A stretch of DNA of 64,000 nucleotides from the NCBI GenBank assembly GCA_038087015.1, contig JASBNA010000029.1, positions 434,001 through 498,000 of the forward strand, in the 5' to 3' direction. The notes beneath the pieces were generated by a model that was not told where the DNA came from, did no database searches, and saw only the letters and a program-made list of their open reading frames with translations. Origin of the DNA: Cerrena zonata (Eukaryota; Basidiomycota; Agaricomycetes; Polyporales; Cerrenaceae). Made by a program: the position numbers and the translations under genes. Positions 1 to 12,072 of this stretch are shown in pieces (position 1 is the first letter of the stretch; every line of letters begins with the position of its first letter).

Positions 1-1
1 T

Positions 2-725
2 GTCGCGTTGCATTCGAGATTAATCGTACTAGATCCTTCCCCGGTCCATGTGTTTGAGGAAGCATGTATATTGCTCGAAGACGCCGGAAAGATCAATAGC
101 AGAGCGGCCAAAGGGCTGGTGAGTTTCTCATCTTTTCCTACTCTCTCCATTTGACCAAATCATCTGTCTGTATTAGCCTGTTCTTCTCGCCATGCGCGAG
201 AAAATCCGTCAGATGTTTCCTTCTGCCGATAGCCCTCGAGTTCCTGGTGTCACCAAAGAAGATCCTGGTGCCGAAGTGGAACGTGTTGCTGTCTTTGGAG
301 GGAAAACCAGATTGCTCGCTTCCTCTGCTATCAAACAAGCCGCCAGACAAGGAGGTCCTTTGCACGTTCATTTGCCGTCGCATACACCATCGCCGCCCCA
401 TTCACACGGCATCACACCACCGCCAGCTGTACCATCCCCCGAACGTGATCAACGATGGGAGGGAGTATCTACTCAAGTCCCTTCATACTCAAGCTATGGC
501 AACTTGGGACAACCCGCGACCAATCCCAGCCAACCTAATTATCCTGCATTCGACCAGGGCCCTGCACTAAACGCATGGCCGACCTCTCAGATTGCCCAAC
601 CCTTTACGGAACCGTATCATTATGCATCGAGTGGAAGTGGAGGTGTGGACAGTACGGATTTTATCTTCAATGATAGTTGGACCGCGTTCTTACAGGGACA
701 TGGTGTACTTCCAAAGATTAGCTGA
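2..725 (+). CDS. C-terminal part of a probable fungal-specific transcription factor (5' end outside window)
   Basis: The reading frame enters from the left edge (codons from base 2), is cut by one intron (119-176, GTGAGT donor, TTAG acceptor, phase 0) and runs to a TGA at 723-725. The first part is helical, with FEEACILLEDAG followed by SRAAKGLPVL; the rest is a low-complexity tail rich in Ser, Pro, His, Gly and Tyr. A helical repeat ending in an RAAKxLPVL-type motif before a disordered tail is typical of the end of Zn2Cys6 regulators carrying the fungal-specific transcription factor domain in Agaricomycetes. That family assignment is inference from the tail only, because the zinc cluster and the central domain lie outside the window. 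The gene structure is well supported; the function is not. Confidence 0.5.
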
Positions 726-992
726 CATATCTCAGCGCGGTTAGCGTCACCGTCATCCCGACAAAACATCACCATCAGCTTAAGCTCGAGGTTCGAGCCG
801 CCATTATATATACCCCCCACTCACCTCCTCTGCAGTTATAATTTATCTCAAACGCGACAATACGGACGTTTTACATCATTAGGTTGTGCGAGTTATTCAT
901 CGATTATTTGGTAGATTCTGTGACAAAGTCAAGACAAATAACATGTACTAGTATAGTTACAAGAAAAATGTGCTGTGTTTGTTGTAGCTCCA

Positions 993-2741
993 TCATCGTC
1001 TTGTCGATCGGGTTTTGTTCTGTTTCTTCTCGAAATATTCGACCGAGGCGTACCAAGCTCCTCCCAGCAAAGTGAGAACTATGCCTATCGCGTTCATTGG
1101 AGTGATCGTCAAGTTGAACATGGAGACCGCGAAGAGGATTGTCAAAACCTGCTTGACATTGGCTATAAAAACGGTGTAAGTACGCCTGAATTGTGTGACG
1201 TGTAATGCGGAATTAGCTTACCTGCTACAGTCATACTCAGCGCACCAACTTTACCGTTCGCGGTAAAGCTGACGATATTGAGACCAAAGGCGACAGTTGC
1301 GTTGATCAAAAGGATGATGATCCGCGACCAGGTAAGGCCACTAGCAATAGTCATAGACGATCCATAAGTCAAAGCCGACGCGGTTACATTCGCCACGGAT
1401 CCAGCAGAGCTAAAGTCAAGGGCATCGTATTGGTGTGCATGTCCAAAATGTCTCAGTCGGTCCAGTTCGCCAGAGAGCTGAGCATAGATGACACATTGGA
1501 TGAAAGCTAGCGGGGACATCCGAGTGAGAAGGTCTAGAGAGTTTAGACCCAAGCTGGGCGGGATGAGCTTCCGCCTGAGGTCGAAGAGACGAGGCATAGA
1601 TTTGAGAAGAATAGGTGAAGCCGGTGTAGGACGGGAGGAGGACTGAAGAATATTCGTGTAAATAGTCTTGAGAGCCGCCAGAAGAGTTCCGAGAAGGGTT
1701 AGAAGAAGACCACAGCCCGTGAAGTAGTAATCGCCATAGGTTCTGTGAAGCCATGTTAGTGTCGGCGGTTGTAGTGAATTTTACAACATACGCGAATGCG
1801 ACCCCAATAATTACTGGCGCCAGGGAGGTCACTTTCATTCTTGCCGTCCGAGCATCCAAGAGAATGGCAGAGATTATGATGGTGAATATGGGAGTAACAG
1901 CGCGTACAACCTGATGAAACTACAACGCAATTGGAAACCTGAAACGGCATAGGGGGGGTTTACATACCGGCACCGTTACCATGTTCAGTGAGACATTACT
2001 AACGGCAATGTTGACCGCATAGAGCACGCTAAACGCTACTAGAACTAGTTCTTGTCGGAATTTCAACGGCTTGGAAGTAAAGTATCCTCGTGAGCGTAGG
2101 AAACAGCCACCGATGCTACAGAATAATGCATGGAAAGCTGTTAGAGTATAAGGGAAGGGGAAGTCGATAAGAACGGATTTGTTAGAGAGTGTGAGAAGTA
2201 GGTTGAACACAAAATAGAGAATAAGCCATAGGGTCTGTGAGTTCCCGAGTACAGCGTGCCTCCAGAGAGAGTTAGAGCCAGACGACAAGATGGAGCGTGA
2301 AGAGCGACGTAGCCAGGACCTGCTGGACTTTTTGTCTCGAGAGCGGATACGAGTGGAATGGGAAAGGAACATAGGGAGCGTGGGTGATTTTAGGTGATTA
2401 TTGCAACGGGCAAAGGGTTCTTCTCCTTCTCTTGAGTGAATGTAAGCATAATGCTCATCTTTCGTATGGTACTCGGGGTTATTATCATGACTGTGATCCG
2501 ACCATAGAATAGAGTCTTCATCCACTTCCCGGATGTTTTCAAGACCGAAGGGATTAACGAATCGTTTCGACGACTTGAAGGCGACGCCTGCGAGGTCAGA
2601 AAAGAGGGTGTTATCGACACCGTCGATACCATCGTGGTAGCATGGGTCTTCCACATGGACCTGAATTTCTTTGGGATGCCGAAGGCCGAATGCGTGCTCA
2701 TCCAGCTTGGGCAAGAAGTCGGAGCCGGTAAAATAGTTCAT
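993..2741 (-). CDS. TPT-domain (triose-phosphate/nucleotide-sugar) transporter family membrane protein
   Basis: Four exons separated by short canonical introns. An acidic, hydrophilic N-terminal extension of about 170 residues is followed by the ten-helix drug/metabolite transporter fold. The first helices contain LILYFVFNLLLTLSNKSVL and FPFPYTLTAFHALF, the classic start of the TPT (SLC35E-like) family, and the end contains FAVSMFNLTITPMNAIGI, LLGGAWYASVEY and a basic KKxxN tail. Family knowledge suggests a Golgi or ER antiporter moving phosphorylated sugars or nucleotide sugars, but the substrate cannot be read from sequence. The start at 2741 is the first ATG in frame. The frame stays open upstream to 2849 without an ATG, so a 5' exon is possible. 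The gene is divergent from the RING gene, with under 400 bases between the start codons. Confidence 0.85.
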
Positions 2742-3106
2742 GAGGCTAATCCAGTAGCAAAACACTAAGTATGGGTGTATCCGAGAGAGATATCCTGAAG
2801 GGCCCAGGAGAAAGTCGGGCGGGCGCGGTGGTAGAGAAGTGTGAAGCACAAATGCTAGTAGGGTGGTAACAAACGTTGGACGGCGAAGTCGAACTTATGT
2901 TCCAATTTAGGACAATTGAGAGAAGTTGAAGGACAGCGTGAGAGTTTCCTTCCCTTTGTGGAATACATGGTAGTTCACCGCATAGTCCAATTATACGGTG
3001 TTCCTTGTTCTTTATTATCGACCACCACCGTCTCTCTTCCCCCTCATTTGGCCCTCTGCACTTTACTCGACCCCCACACATATCCCCGCAAACACAGTAA
3101 ACCCCA

Positions 3107-5193
3107 ATGGCCTCGACATCGCGATCGGTGTCAATTCCATCTCAGAACAACATACCTGACAGAGTCCAGAGGAAAAGAAGGTTGTCGGCATCTTCTGATA
3201 CTAGCTCAGATGAAGAGGATACTAGGATTGTAGCAAATAAACCAAACTCTCGCTCTCCTATAAGACGTGCTGTCTCAGTACCAACCGCTCTCGTCCATCC
3301 TGCAGAGCAACCGAAAACCACCAGAGACAAAAAGAAGCGTCGTAAGAAGAAGCGTAAGGTCTCAGTCGTGCAAGAACCCATTTCCCCAGAAAAGCCACTC
3401 GCTCAGATTTCAAATTCTCCTCGACGACGAACCTCGATTTCATCAGTCACAACTGTAACGCCTTCCGGCTCTGGTCCTTTTGCAGGTCCTTCTACAACGC
3501 GCTTTGGCAGCCCCGGACTGACAGCTTCTTCTGCAACCTTGGCTTCTCCATGCGACATGTCTGATAGTCAACCAGTTGCTGGACCGTCAACATCGCGAGC
3601 GTCTCCCCACGATAACGGACATAGCAATACAATTGTCTCTCAAGTGGTCAATGCAACAGTGCGTACTCAGCGAGATCGGTTCAGAACAATGCTGATCAAT
3701 ATTTAACAAACAGATAAGCACGGACAAAGGCAAGGGTAAGGCTGTAGAGATGGATGACCAATCAACATCTACTCCCTCTCAAGTTGCTTCTACCAATCAA
3801 CTTCCCGCTCATCAAAACATGCTTTCATCCCTCCTCCCAACACTCACATGTCGCGTTTGTCTATTTCTCATGAACAGGCCTTTTGCACTCGCCCCTTGCG
3901 GTCACGTCGCTTGCCATGGTTGCCTGGTGAGCTGGTTTTCCCAGACAGACCCTTCTGTATCGCAAGACCTACCTCCTATTCCGGCCTTGCGTCGAAAGAA
4001 GACCTGCCCTCATTGCCGCGCTGCTGTTTCTGAACGTCCAGTCGAAGTCTGGGCTCTGAAAGAAACGATAGACGCGATCATTAAGAGCGGTCTTGTTGAT
4101 GCAGATTTAGTCCCTGATCAAGTTGACCAGGAAGCTGGAGACGCATGGAAGGATATCTTTGCACCTATACCAACATTCCGAAACGACCTTCCTGGTGTAG
4201 TAAACCTGAATGACCGTTCATTACTTGGTCTCGAAGACGCCGAAGATGGTGGCGTCTTTCGTTGCGTCGACTGTATGCACGAAATCTGGGAAGGTGTATG
4301 CTCAGGTTGCCACAGAGAATACCCAACTCATCGCGCTCTTTTTGCCGGTGGTGGTTCTGAATCCGAAGATGACGGTTTCAACCTGGGTGCTGCTTTCGCC
4401 AACATTATTGGTCGCATAACCAACCGCAGCGCGTTTTCGGATCTGGATGATTTGGACGATGACTCGCTGTCCTCAGGAGATGAAGAAGTCATAGATTATC
4501 GTCCAGAACCAGAATGGATCAGTGCAGATGACGTTGAGATTGAGGAGATTAGCAACTACGGAGGTAGCTTCATTGACGACGAAGATGCCGATGATCATAG
4601 TGAAACCCACTCCACCTATCCGTTTGTAATCGACGAACCTTTTCCTCCAGAAATCAATGAACGCCCTAGTCTTCCGTCAGGTGGAGGAGGTGAAGGTAGT
4701 CGTCCTCACCGGGACCGCACGTATGATTCGTCGGATGAATCAGAGGATGATATTCGTTCACGAGGTCAATCTTCGCGCGGGGCGAGGAGTGTTGGTAGAG
4801 TTATCTTCTCAGATGAATCGGATGATGAAGAAGATGCTGATGGCGACGAGGAAGAAGGTCTCCATGTTCCTGGAGGGATACGTACTCTGTAAGTCTATAT
4901 CAAATCCCCTATGATCCAGAAATTTGTTCTAAACCACGTAACGCAGAGACTGGTCGAACGCCGAAGTGTATTATGCAAACGCAAACACAAATGCAGAATC
5001 TGAGGTTGAGGACGAGCCTGATCACGATGGTTCCGACGATGTGGAGGAAGCAAGCTGGTCTCTGCAACACCAGTATTCGGACGAACATGAAGACTTAGAG
5101 GACCTATATGAAAACTCACAAGATGGCCATGAAGTTGAAGATCAGGTTGGCTACTACACTGGGGGCGATCATTCTGATGATGAATATTACTAG
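3107..5193 (+). CDS. C3HC4 RING-finger protein, probable E3 ubiquitin ligase
   Basis: Three exons; introns at 3659-3713 (phase 0) and about 4890-4946. Exon 1 encodes a Ser/Pro-rich, strongly basic region with an RKRR-type and a KKKRRKKKRK cluster, a likely nuclear localisation signal. Exon 2 carries the RING: CRVC, then CGHVACHGC, then CPHC, the full C3HC4 ligand set, followed by a helix (WALKETIDAIIKSG). About 110 residues downstream a second Cys-rich patch (FRCVDC, VCSGCHREY) could bind another zinc ion. The remainder is an extremely Asp/Glu/Ser-rich tail. The domain order of RING plus a downstream Cys-rich patch recalls CHFR-like ligases, but no FHA domain is present, so the substrate and pathway are unknown. 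Confidence 0.85.
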
Positions 5194-5586
5194 TGACCGT
5201 TTGTACTTGTGTTTTTTTTTGTTCTTGATTCAGGTCATATAAGTATTCTCATTATTAATGCGACTACGTTCTTGACTTGCGAGTGTGCTATATATATCGT
5301 ACTTCTTCAAGTAATGCTATCGATGAAGTTTCGTATTTGATACATAGTGCATATCCACCGGAACTCTCGATAAGTTGGGCGCTGAGACTATGAACAAAAT
5401 ACATCGTCCGTGTGAAGTGATAAAAATGCTACATATTTAACACTCTGTTTGCAGGAAGACGTTCATCCAGTAAAGTGAATAGTTTATACAAGGTCCAATC
5501 AATAACAGAAACAGATCAAGATGGAGAAATCCTCCTTCGGAACGATGAAAAAAAGAGTGGAAGCGAGAGGGAGTTAAAAAACGGGA
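5194..5586. other. Intergenic, convergent 3' ends
   Basis: AT-rich spacer between the stop codons of the RING gene (+) and the IRE1-like relic (-). It holds a T-run just after the RING stop (about 5211-5220), consistent with a 3' UTR, and no supportable gene. Confidence 0.6.
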
Positions 5587-6767
5587 TTAATCCGTGGATG
5601 AGAAATAAACACAAAGGTCTACTTCGCCCTTCAACGTTTCAGAAGCGACGAGATTATAAGTATGCATAATTAATGCGGGAAAGCGTTTAATAAAGTACGC
5701 CAGGTACCCATCGGGCAAAGGCCTGATCTCTTCTTTTGCGGTACTTGAAAGCTCCTGGTAATGATGTTTCTATAAATCGCGGTGAGGTAAGTATATACAA
5801 AATAAAATATAAAGCAGTACGAATGTAAGATAACATACACTATTCCTTATTACACGAAGGAGATCCTGAATGGAGTTGACCGTGTATGCGCTACGCCTGC
5901 CCTGAGTATCGACGAAGGATTTGTCTAGTTGTAGACTCCAGTCCATGTCAGCGATGTCACGAGCGTCTTGTTCGAGTTTCTTAAGGATGGGGTGGGTACG
6001 TCTGGGACGCAAAGCCTCGAGGTGGTCCGAAACATCTTGAAAGAAAGTCAAGGTCTTGGCAGTGTCCCAGAAATATGGGTGAAGGTGGATCGCCGAAGAC
6101 TCAGGTCTATATAGAGACTCTGCATGAGTACGTATCCGTATTCTCAATCGTGATTCCCGAATTCACCGTTCCGATGCATCGAAACTGAGCAGTTTCGAAA
6201 TGAGGTGAAGAGCTTCCTTGCTCTCAAGATCATCCAAACATTTCGAATTATTGAGAATGTTCATCTCTCTCTCGGGCACGTCTCCAAATGGATGTCCCCC
6301 GTTTGTGAGGACATAGTAAAACAAGCACCCCATAGCGAATATATCACATACGGTCTCGAGACCTTGATCACAAGGGACAGGATGAGCATCGTATGGATCT
6401 CAGGGCTCGAGCTGTTCCATCTGATCAGGGTTTCGCAAACTTTACCAACGCGACCATCGCCTATTTGTTTGACAACCTGAATATTAAGTTTCAAGTTACC
6501 AGGCGGGGGCAGCTGTGATGGTAAACGGTCTGGTGGCGTTCCTTCAATGACGCCTGTTGGTTCCAGAAGAAATGGTTCATTAGATACTGGGGTACTATGG
6601 TGGAAGGTAAGTTGACTCGGCTCCTTCGTCACCAAATGTTCTAAAAGCCCAGACAACGGCGGTGCTGAAGGCATTAAAAGCCTATATAGCAACGAGAGGT
6701 CAAGAGAAATTTTAAATGAACCTGAACGGTGTTTGTACAGCGTTAGGAGGATCTGGAGGTGGCGACA
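5587..6767 (-). pseudogene. Chimeric kinase N-lobe / IRE1 C-lobe plus KEN RNase domain (probable pseudogene or novel truncated RNase)
   Basis: Read right to left there are two parts. The upstream part (about 6767-6345, one 46-base intron near 6669-6715) starts MSPPPDPP and contains a glycine loop (IGDGRVGKV) and a LVIKVSRP strand, like the N-lobe of a basidiomycete-specific kinase family. It then meets, in a different frame, a segment homologous to IRE1: VCDIFAMGCLFYYVLTNGG (IRE1 in this window: VDIFALGCLFYYVLTNGG), LHPYFWD, and a full KEN RNase domain ending at 5587. Introns 6107-6166 and 5770-5838 sit at the same places as those of IRE1 at 40982-44995, so the copy arose from DNA and not from an mRNA. 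The RNase signature RN-x-KHHYQ is retained. The luminal domain, the membrane segment and the HRD/DFG core are absent. A longer N-terminus starting at 6900 is possible. Confidence 0.7.
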
Positions 6768-7185
6768 TGATCGTTACATAGCAGGAGACAAATGCCCCAT
6801 TCGAGTAAGACGCGACTCGGACCCAGGACGCGACAGTTACATAATGAGGCACGTGTAAGTTTAGGGCAGACTCAAAGAACACATTAATGTAGTCCAACAA
6901 TTACTGTATCCGAGCACACTACACTCAAGTTCAAGATATCTTTCCATGTCTCAGTCGGCGTGTATCTTCATCCAGTATATGCTAGCTTCGAAGCTATAAA
7001 CTCTAGAACATCTTAGAACTCAGGAATAATAGAGCTTTATCTTTATTATTTAAACCACATTGACTCGGAAAGCCTTTTGGAACGCGTGGAAAACTTGCAG
7101 CGTCGGCGCTCTGCTATTCAATGCAACTTTGCTAACTGTCTACATAGAGTGTTGAAGAAAACCTTCCGAGACCGCCTACTTACCG

Positions 7186-8811
7186 ATGATGTCAGAAGCT
7201 TCACATAGATGTCTTCGTGTTGAAGAGATCTTCATACGAATCTGTAGATTTCTAAATGACATGAAGGAAGGTCCCCTTACCTTAGCTTCAATGCTGCGTG
7301 TCTGCAAGGCTTTCTATGAGCCAGCGTTGGACATACTTTGGCATGAGCAAGCTTCACTAGATGGGCTTATTCGATGCCTACTACAACGGTTATGGGAAAT
7401 AGACCACGAATACGGGATTGTACGTCATCGTTTGTTCTTGCATGTGACGTCCAATATAGACGATACATAGGTCATTCATAAAGGAATTCGCCCCCAAGAT
7501 TGGAAACGGTTCGAATTCCATGCACAACGTATCGTGATTCTAGACAACAGTGACTGGAAGAAATTCGGAAACAGTCGCTCTATTTCACTCAACCAAGGGA
7601 TTTACACTGCCCTATCTCAGTACTATCCCCTCCTCGGACAGCAAAGTAGGGAGTTGTTCAAAAACTTGCAGGTGCTCAGGTTAACCGATGCTGAGCTCCC
7701 TCTTGCTCATCATGTTCTGGGATTCCCCGTCGTTTTTGCGACTGCTTCCCTTAGAATCTTCAAGCTCGACATTCCATTTATGGGGAGTGTTGATCCTACC
7801 GCTCTCATAGACCTCTTACTTGCAATAAATTCAGGATCTCCCAATATCACCGATCTTAGTTTAGAGCTTAGTAGGTCACAGGAAATCCCTGCTGCAGCCT
7901 TGAACGCTATCTCTGGGCTACAATCTTTACGAGCACTTCATATTTCCGGCCCCCCTAACATCGGAGAGTACAAGAATCTACTCTCCTTCTCCCTAGTTCC
8001 GAACCTCCGAACGCTCAAATTATCCCACGATAGCTTTGGAGCTTCAACGGATCTATCTCACAATCATCCGAACCCTCTACCCTTCCACGCATTGGAGTCC
8101 TTGTCCATCGTAATAAACGAGATCCCATCTTCTCAGCAATCATTCTTTCAGTACCTCGATCTACCAAACTTAAAACAACTTGGCATACAATTAACCAATG
8201 GTGCATGGCAGCAATTCCATGCTCGCCTCCATGAGATGATTTCCTCACTCAAGTCCAGCAAGACAATAGAGAGCCTCGTCCTCGAAGGTTTGGAGAAAGC
8301 CCACGTATCCGAGGCCGTCCCGGTGGTAAACATAACCCACCTCTTCTCTTTCACCAACCTCTCTCAGCTCGTGATCGATTCCCTACACTTCCATATACCC
8401 GACGAGAACACAATGCTTCAACGCTTAGCTGAGGCATGGCCACGTCTCCGTAGACTAACACTTAATGACATCTCCCTTCATGGTGCTGCTGCTTTCCCCA
8501 TTTCGGCTCTGTCGTATTTATCTCGACATTGTCTTCAATTGGAAGAGCTTAACATCATGATCGACGCTAGAGCTCCCCCTCTTCCGCCATACCCGACTAC
8601 GAAAGACGTAATCCACAATAAGGTCCTCCATCATCTAGGTTTATATCGTTCTCCGTTGTCCGACCCAAGACCGGTCGCGGATTACTTGAAATATCTCTTT
8701 CCCGAACTGCACACAGTTCGGCACCAATCGTTATGGAGATCACACATTTCTACGGAATATAACGAGTTGTGGTTGCGGGTTAACGAACATCTGGGCGACT
8801 CGGAAGTTTGA
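7186..8811 (+). CDS. F-box-like protein with leucine-rich repeat character
   Basis: Two exons joined across a 51-base intron (7420-7470, GTACGT donor, ATAG acceptor, phase 0) that removes an in-frame stop, giving about 524 residues. The N-terminus (VEEIFIRICRFL, ASMLRVCKAFYEPALDILW) is the typical degenerate F-box of Agaricomycete proteins, in which the box is followed by a conserved Trp. The rest is a solenoid of leucine-rich segments (LRALHISG, NLRTLKLS, LRRLTLNDI, LEELNIMIDA). Proteins of this type are presumed to recruit substrates to SCF ubiquitin ligases through Skp1; they are a large, fast-evolving family in mushroom-forming fungi. The substrate is unknown. Confidence 0.8.
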
Positions 8812-9089
8812 ACGCGGATCAGAAGTAGCGGATGGACAATGTAGTTTATATTACGAGTGTATGTACATTGCTATTCATGATCTTTATCAACAATTGACTG
8901 TTATGTTAGGTAATAACGTGCGGTATAAAGTCGGGAGTTCTTCAATGACAGGTTTGCCGATTAGCAGCTCAGCACCACCAGGATAGATTCCATTTGAAAC
9001 ACAAGTGAGATGAAACATGAAGAGCCGAGTTAGGAAGGGTATTTATGTCTGTGGCTGAGTCTGGGTGTTTGTGTACAAGGAAACTATGA
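8812..9089. other. Intergenic region
   Basis: 3' flank of the F-box gene. An ATTTAT-type element lies near 9040. No supportable gene. Confidence 0.5.
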
Positions 9090-9481
9090 TACCCGAAGAT
9101 ACCCTCATATCGGGTTGAAAGGTTCCATACCTTTCCATTCTCGCTTGATCACCGAGTGGCAGATCCAGCACTACCTCGGATAAAGGTGTGTGTAAACGCT
9201 GTGGAGCCCTGTCATCCTGGCAAGACAACTATTCCCATGGTGGATGCAGATACGCAGTGGTGTTATATGTCGCCATGTTTCGAACGGGAACGTCATTTTA
9301 AGATACCGCGAGATGACGAGTATCGTAGAGGTATGGTGTCATTCTAACTTGCATTCATACTATTACTAGAAACCAATTCATTGATCTGACAGGGAAGTCA
9401 TTCTGTGGAGCCAATCAAACAACGATCAACGTTGCGACATCATGGACCTTTATCGTAGCAATTGTACCCCTGTGGTACTAG
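9090..9481 (+). other. Possible two-exon fragment encoding a short Cys-containing peptide
   Basis: An open frame from 9090 includes VCVNAVEPCHPGK and WCYMSPCFERE and can be spliced over a canonical intron (about 9331-9392, GTATGG donor, GACAG acceptor) to a second segment SFCGANQTTINVATSW ending in a hydrophobic tail and a TAG at 9479-9481. No ATG stands before 9237 in this frame, so the true 5' end, if any, would be another exon or is lost. The five cysteines and a position next to secreted-protein genes are suggestive only. It could be a gene remnant or chance. Confidence 0.25.
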
Positions 9482-9808
9482 CTGTAACTTGTTGAAGTCA
9501 CACAGGAGCATAATTCAATATCGTATTTCGCCCTCAAGTTAGGTGGGGTTTGACCCACCTTCAAAATCCGGTTTCTATCATCTAACAACACCAGCGATGT
9601 ACACTCATTGATGGCTGGATGACTATTGTAGCATGTAGTCGCAAAAATATAGTTACATTGGTGTACAACCGATACGTATCCACTGATCAACATGTTACGA
9701 TATTTCATAGGCGCGATTGATACATGGCAATAGCCTACGATACACCCAATATATCCACCCTTCAACAGAAAATGATATTTTGGTGAACATATTTTACGAG
9801 GCACCTTC

Positions 9809-10132
9809 TCATGTGGAGCAGGCCTAATGAGCCCGTTAGGTTATCTTGAATGAGTGTCGAATGAAATAAGTACGTACACCTTCAGCGATGGAGAATACGG
9901 CGTTGCCAAGAGGAGTAGCTGAAGTGCCAGCAACAGGTGACTGAGCAGCCTCACATTTTTCGTCACCCGTGCAAGTATCAACTGGGATGGCAGCACCGAG
10001 CACGGTGATTGTGCCAGTGAAGCAGTTACAGCCGGAGCTGATGGAACAGGTACTCTGCCTGGCCTCGAAGAGAGAGGGGGTGGCATAGGCCGTAGTGCCG
10101 AGGGCGAGGGCTGCGACAAGAGTGAACTTCAT
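9809..10132 (-). CDS. Small secreted cysteine-rich protein, paralog 1
   Basis: Exon 1 (9878-10132) starts ATG and encodes a signal peptide (MKFTLVAALALGTTAYA) followed by an EARQ processing-like site, then TCSISSGCNC and further cysteines. A 54-base intron (GTACGT donor) leads to a last coding exon of only five codons (9809-9823: Ala-Cys-Ser-Thr-stop). The mature peptide has six cysteines in a C-x5-C-x-C ... C ... C ... C pattern. Total length is 89 residues. The bases before the ATG read TATAG, so a 5' UTR intron probably ends exactly at the start codon. Paralogs at 12073-12355 and 13318-13664 share all these traits. No known domain was recognised; the eight-Cys hydrophobin pattern is absent. 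It is predicted to be extracellular, function unknown. Confidence 0.8.
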
Positions 10133-10250
10133 CTATAATTAACAAGTCAGCTAGGGAGCGAAGGCGTCGATACGAAGTACTAACGATGTTTTGTAGAGAT
10201 GAGTATGACAGCGAGATGTTTGTTGAGGGTTACCGCAAGCCAACTGCTCC

Positions 10251-10258
10251 TTTTATAC
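10251..10258 (-). promoter_or_regulatory. TATA box of small secreted protein 1
   Basis: Reads GGTATAAAA on the minus strand, about 120 bases upstream of the start codon; the same spacing recurs in the two paralogs. Confidence 0.5.
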
Positions 10259-10260
10259 CC

Positions 10261-12072
10261 TTCGTGCGCGGTAGAAGAGGCGTTTGATTGGCTACGAAGG
10301 TCGTCAGGACATATGGAAGGACGCCACAAGGCGAGTATGATAACGGCCTTACCTACACCTCATTTTTGCACAAATCAGCAGACTTTGAATCTTCAGATGG
10401 ACGCGGACGTTATTAGGTTCCGTGAATAGTGGCTTACGACCGTCAGGGAAGAAAGAGATCATGGCAATACAAAACGCGAACCTCATGATCCTGCCTCCAA
10501 TACAATGGAGGAATGTGATCCTATCAGTATTCGCGAACATTTTACGTTGCGACGAAGGGAAGCCGAAGTAGTTTGAGCCACACCACCTTCTACTCGTATC
10601 TCTTCTGGCGGGAGCTGTCAACATGGGAAGGGTATGACGTGAAGCCGTTGCGTCTGTGTAAGAAAAGGACATACATTACCTAGGAATAAGTATCCCCTGT
10701 CCGCCCTCGATCGTTTAAAGCTGTAGTTGAACTTCTTCACGTGCCAGGACGCCTCCACATATTTCAAGGATAGTGACCGTTAGAGACTGATTCAGGGATA
10801 CACTGCACCACAAGTTGCACGATGAAAAGGACATCATGTGTTCGCATATGTGAGTTAAAATATTGATCCTTGATGCCCTCTCAGGAGCGAATTCAATTAT
10901 TATATTAGTATCCCACAGGGAGTGAAGTCAATCGCACCCGGACAAGAATCACAAGCAAAAAGTGCATGGTATCCTTCTCAGGTGCTGAGACACGCCTGGA
11001 CACCTTGTATACACGATCAGCCAGCTCGCCTTTGATGCAACGGACACCACTCACATGGTTCAAAACCTATTGTAGAATTGAAGGGACGCGGGACCCAAGG
11101 GAGAGCTAACTTGGTAGAGGATAACTTAAGAAGCACAACTCTTGGGAACGTTCCAAATAAAGCGAGGGAATGAGGCGCAAAAGTTATGACGAGCCAGTTA
11201 TGTTATCGTCCGACTATAGTTCGAATATAACCGTCTTGCAGATTGTCGGTTGCATTTAGTACAAGTTTGTCCACCGCCGACGTGAATTCGAATATCAGAA
11301 GGGTAGCACTATGTCAGAGCATAGTCTTTTTCGACGAGTGCACGTGTATTCCTTCCCATGTAGTATCGAATTCTAGATGTCAGATGCATGACTTACCCTG
11401 ACGGAGAAACACTGCATATTCTCGTGTGCAATGAACCTGGAAACTTCCGTTTATTCGGATATCCCCACCATGGTGCTCACCAGAATATAGGGGGCTTCGT
11501 GACTCTAGAATCAGATGTTGTTGGTGCATGCGGGGAATGGCACAGCCGCTAAGCTGAGAACGGCCCGTTCTTGTTTCCGGTGAAGCCTCACGACCCCATG
11601 TCTATGAATGGTTTCGCGGTGCCAGAACACCTCTATGATTCAGAAGATGATAAGAACAGGTGGACTTTACGGTAACATTGGATTCAAACATTCATGTGGG
11701 CGGATCAAAGTTCGACTCACTGTATTGACTGGAAACGAGTGGAGAGTTGGCCGCTGACTTGGCGCTTCCGTCAATATTTGTTGTTATTAGGCAAGAGCTT
11801 CTATGATCCGCCCATTATAGAAAGTGATTAGGTTGCAATAAATCAACACGTCGACTTGAAGTCACTCAATAAAAGGATTTGAAAAGTACATTTTGGCTCA
11901 ATATCCAACACGCGCGCTATGCTCTCAAAAAATGATACATTGCATAGTCCATCATCCCCATCATACACGCTGACAACTTCAGTCCACTAATATAAGTACT
12001 GCCTAGCACACAGCTATGTACAAGAAACGTTCATAGGAAGAGTTTATATTTCTGAGACAGTAAGCTCCGCGC
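10261..12072. other. Gene-poor stretch between small secreted protein genes
   Basis: About 1.8 kb with only short, unconvincing open frames. No tRNA, terminal repeats or transposase-like sequence seen. It may hold upstream regulatory sequence for paralog 1 and decayed DNA. Confidence 0.5.

Noticed and set aside
5475..5669. Plus-strand open frame of 64 residues
   Set aside because: Lies opposite the end of the KEN domain; no motif, and the minus-strand homology explains the openness.
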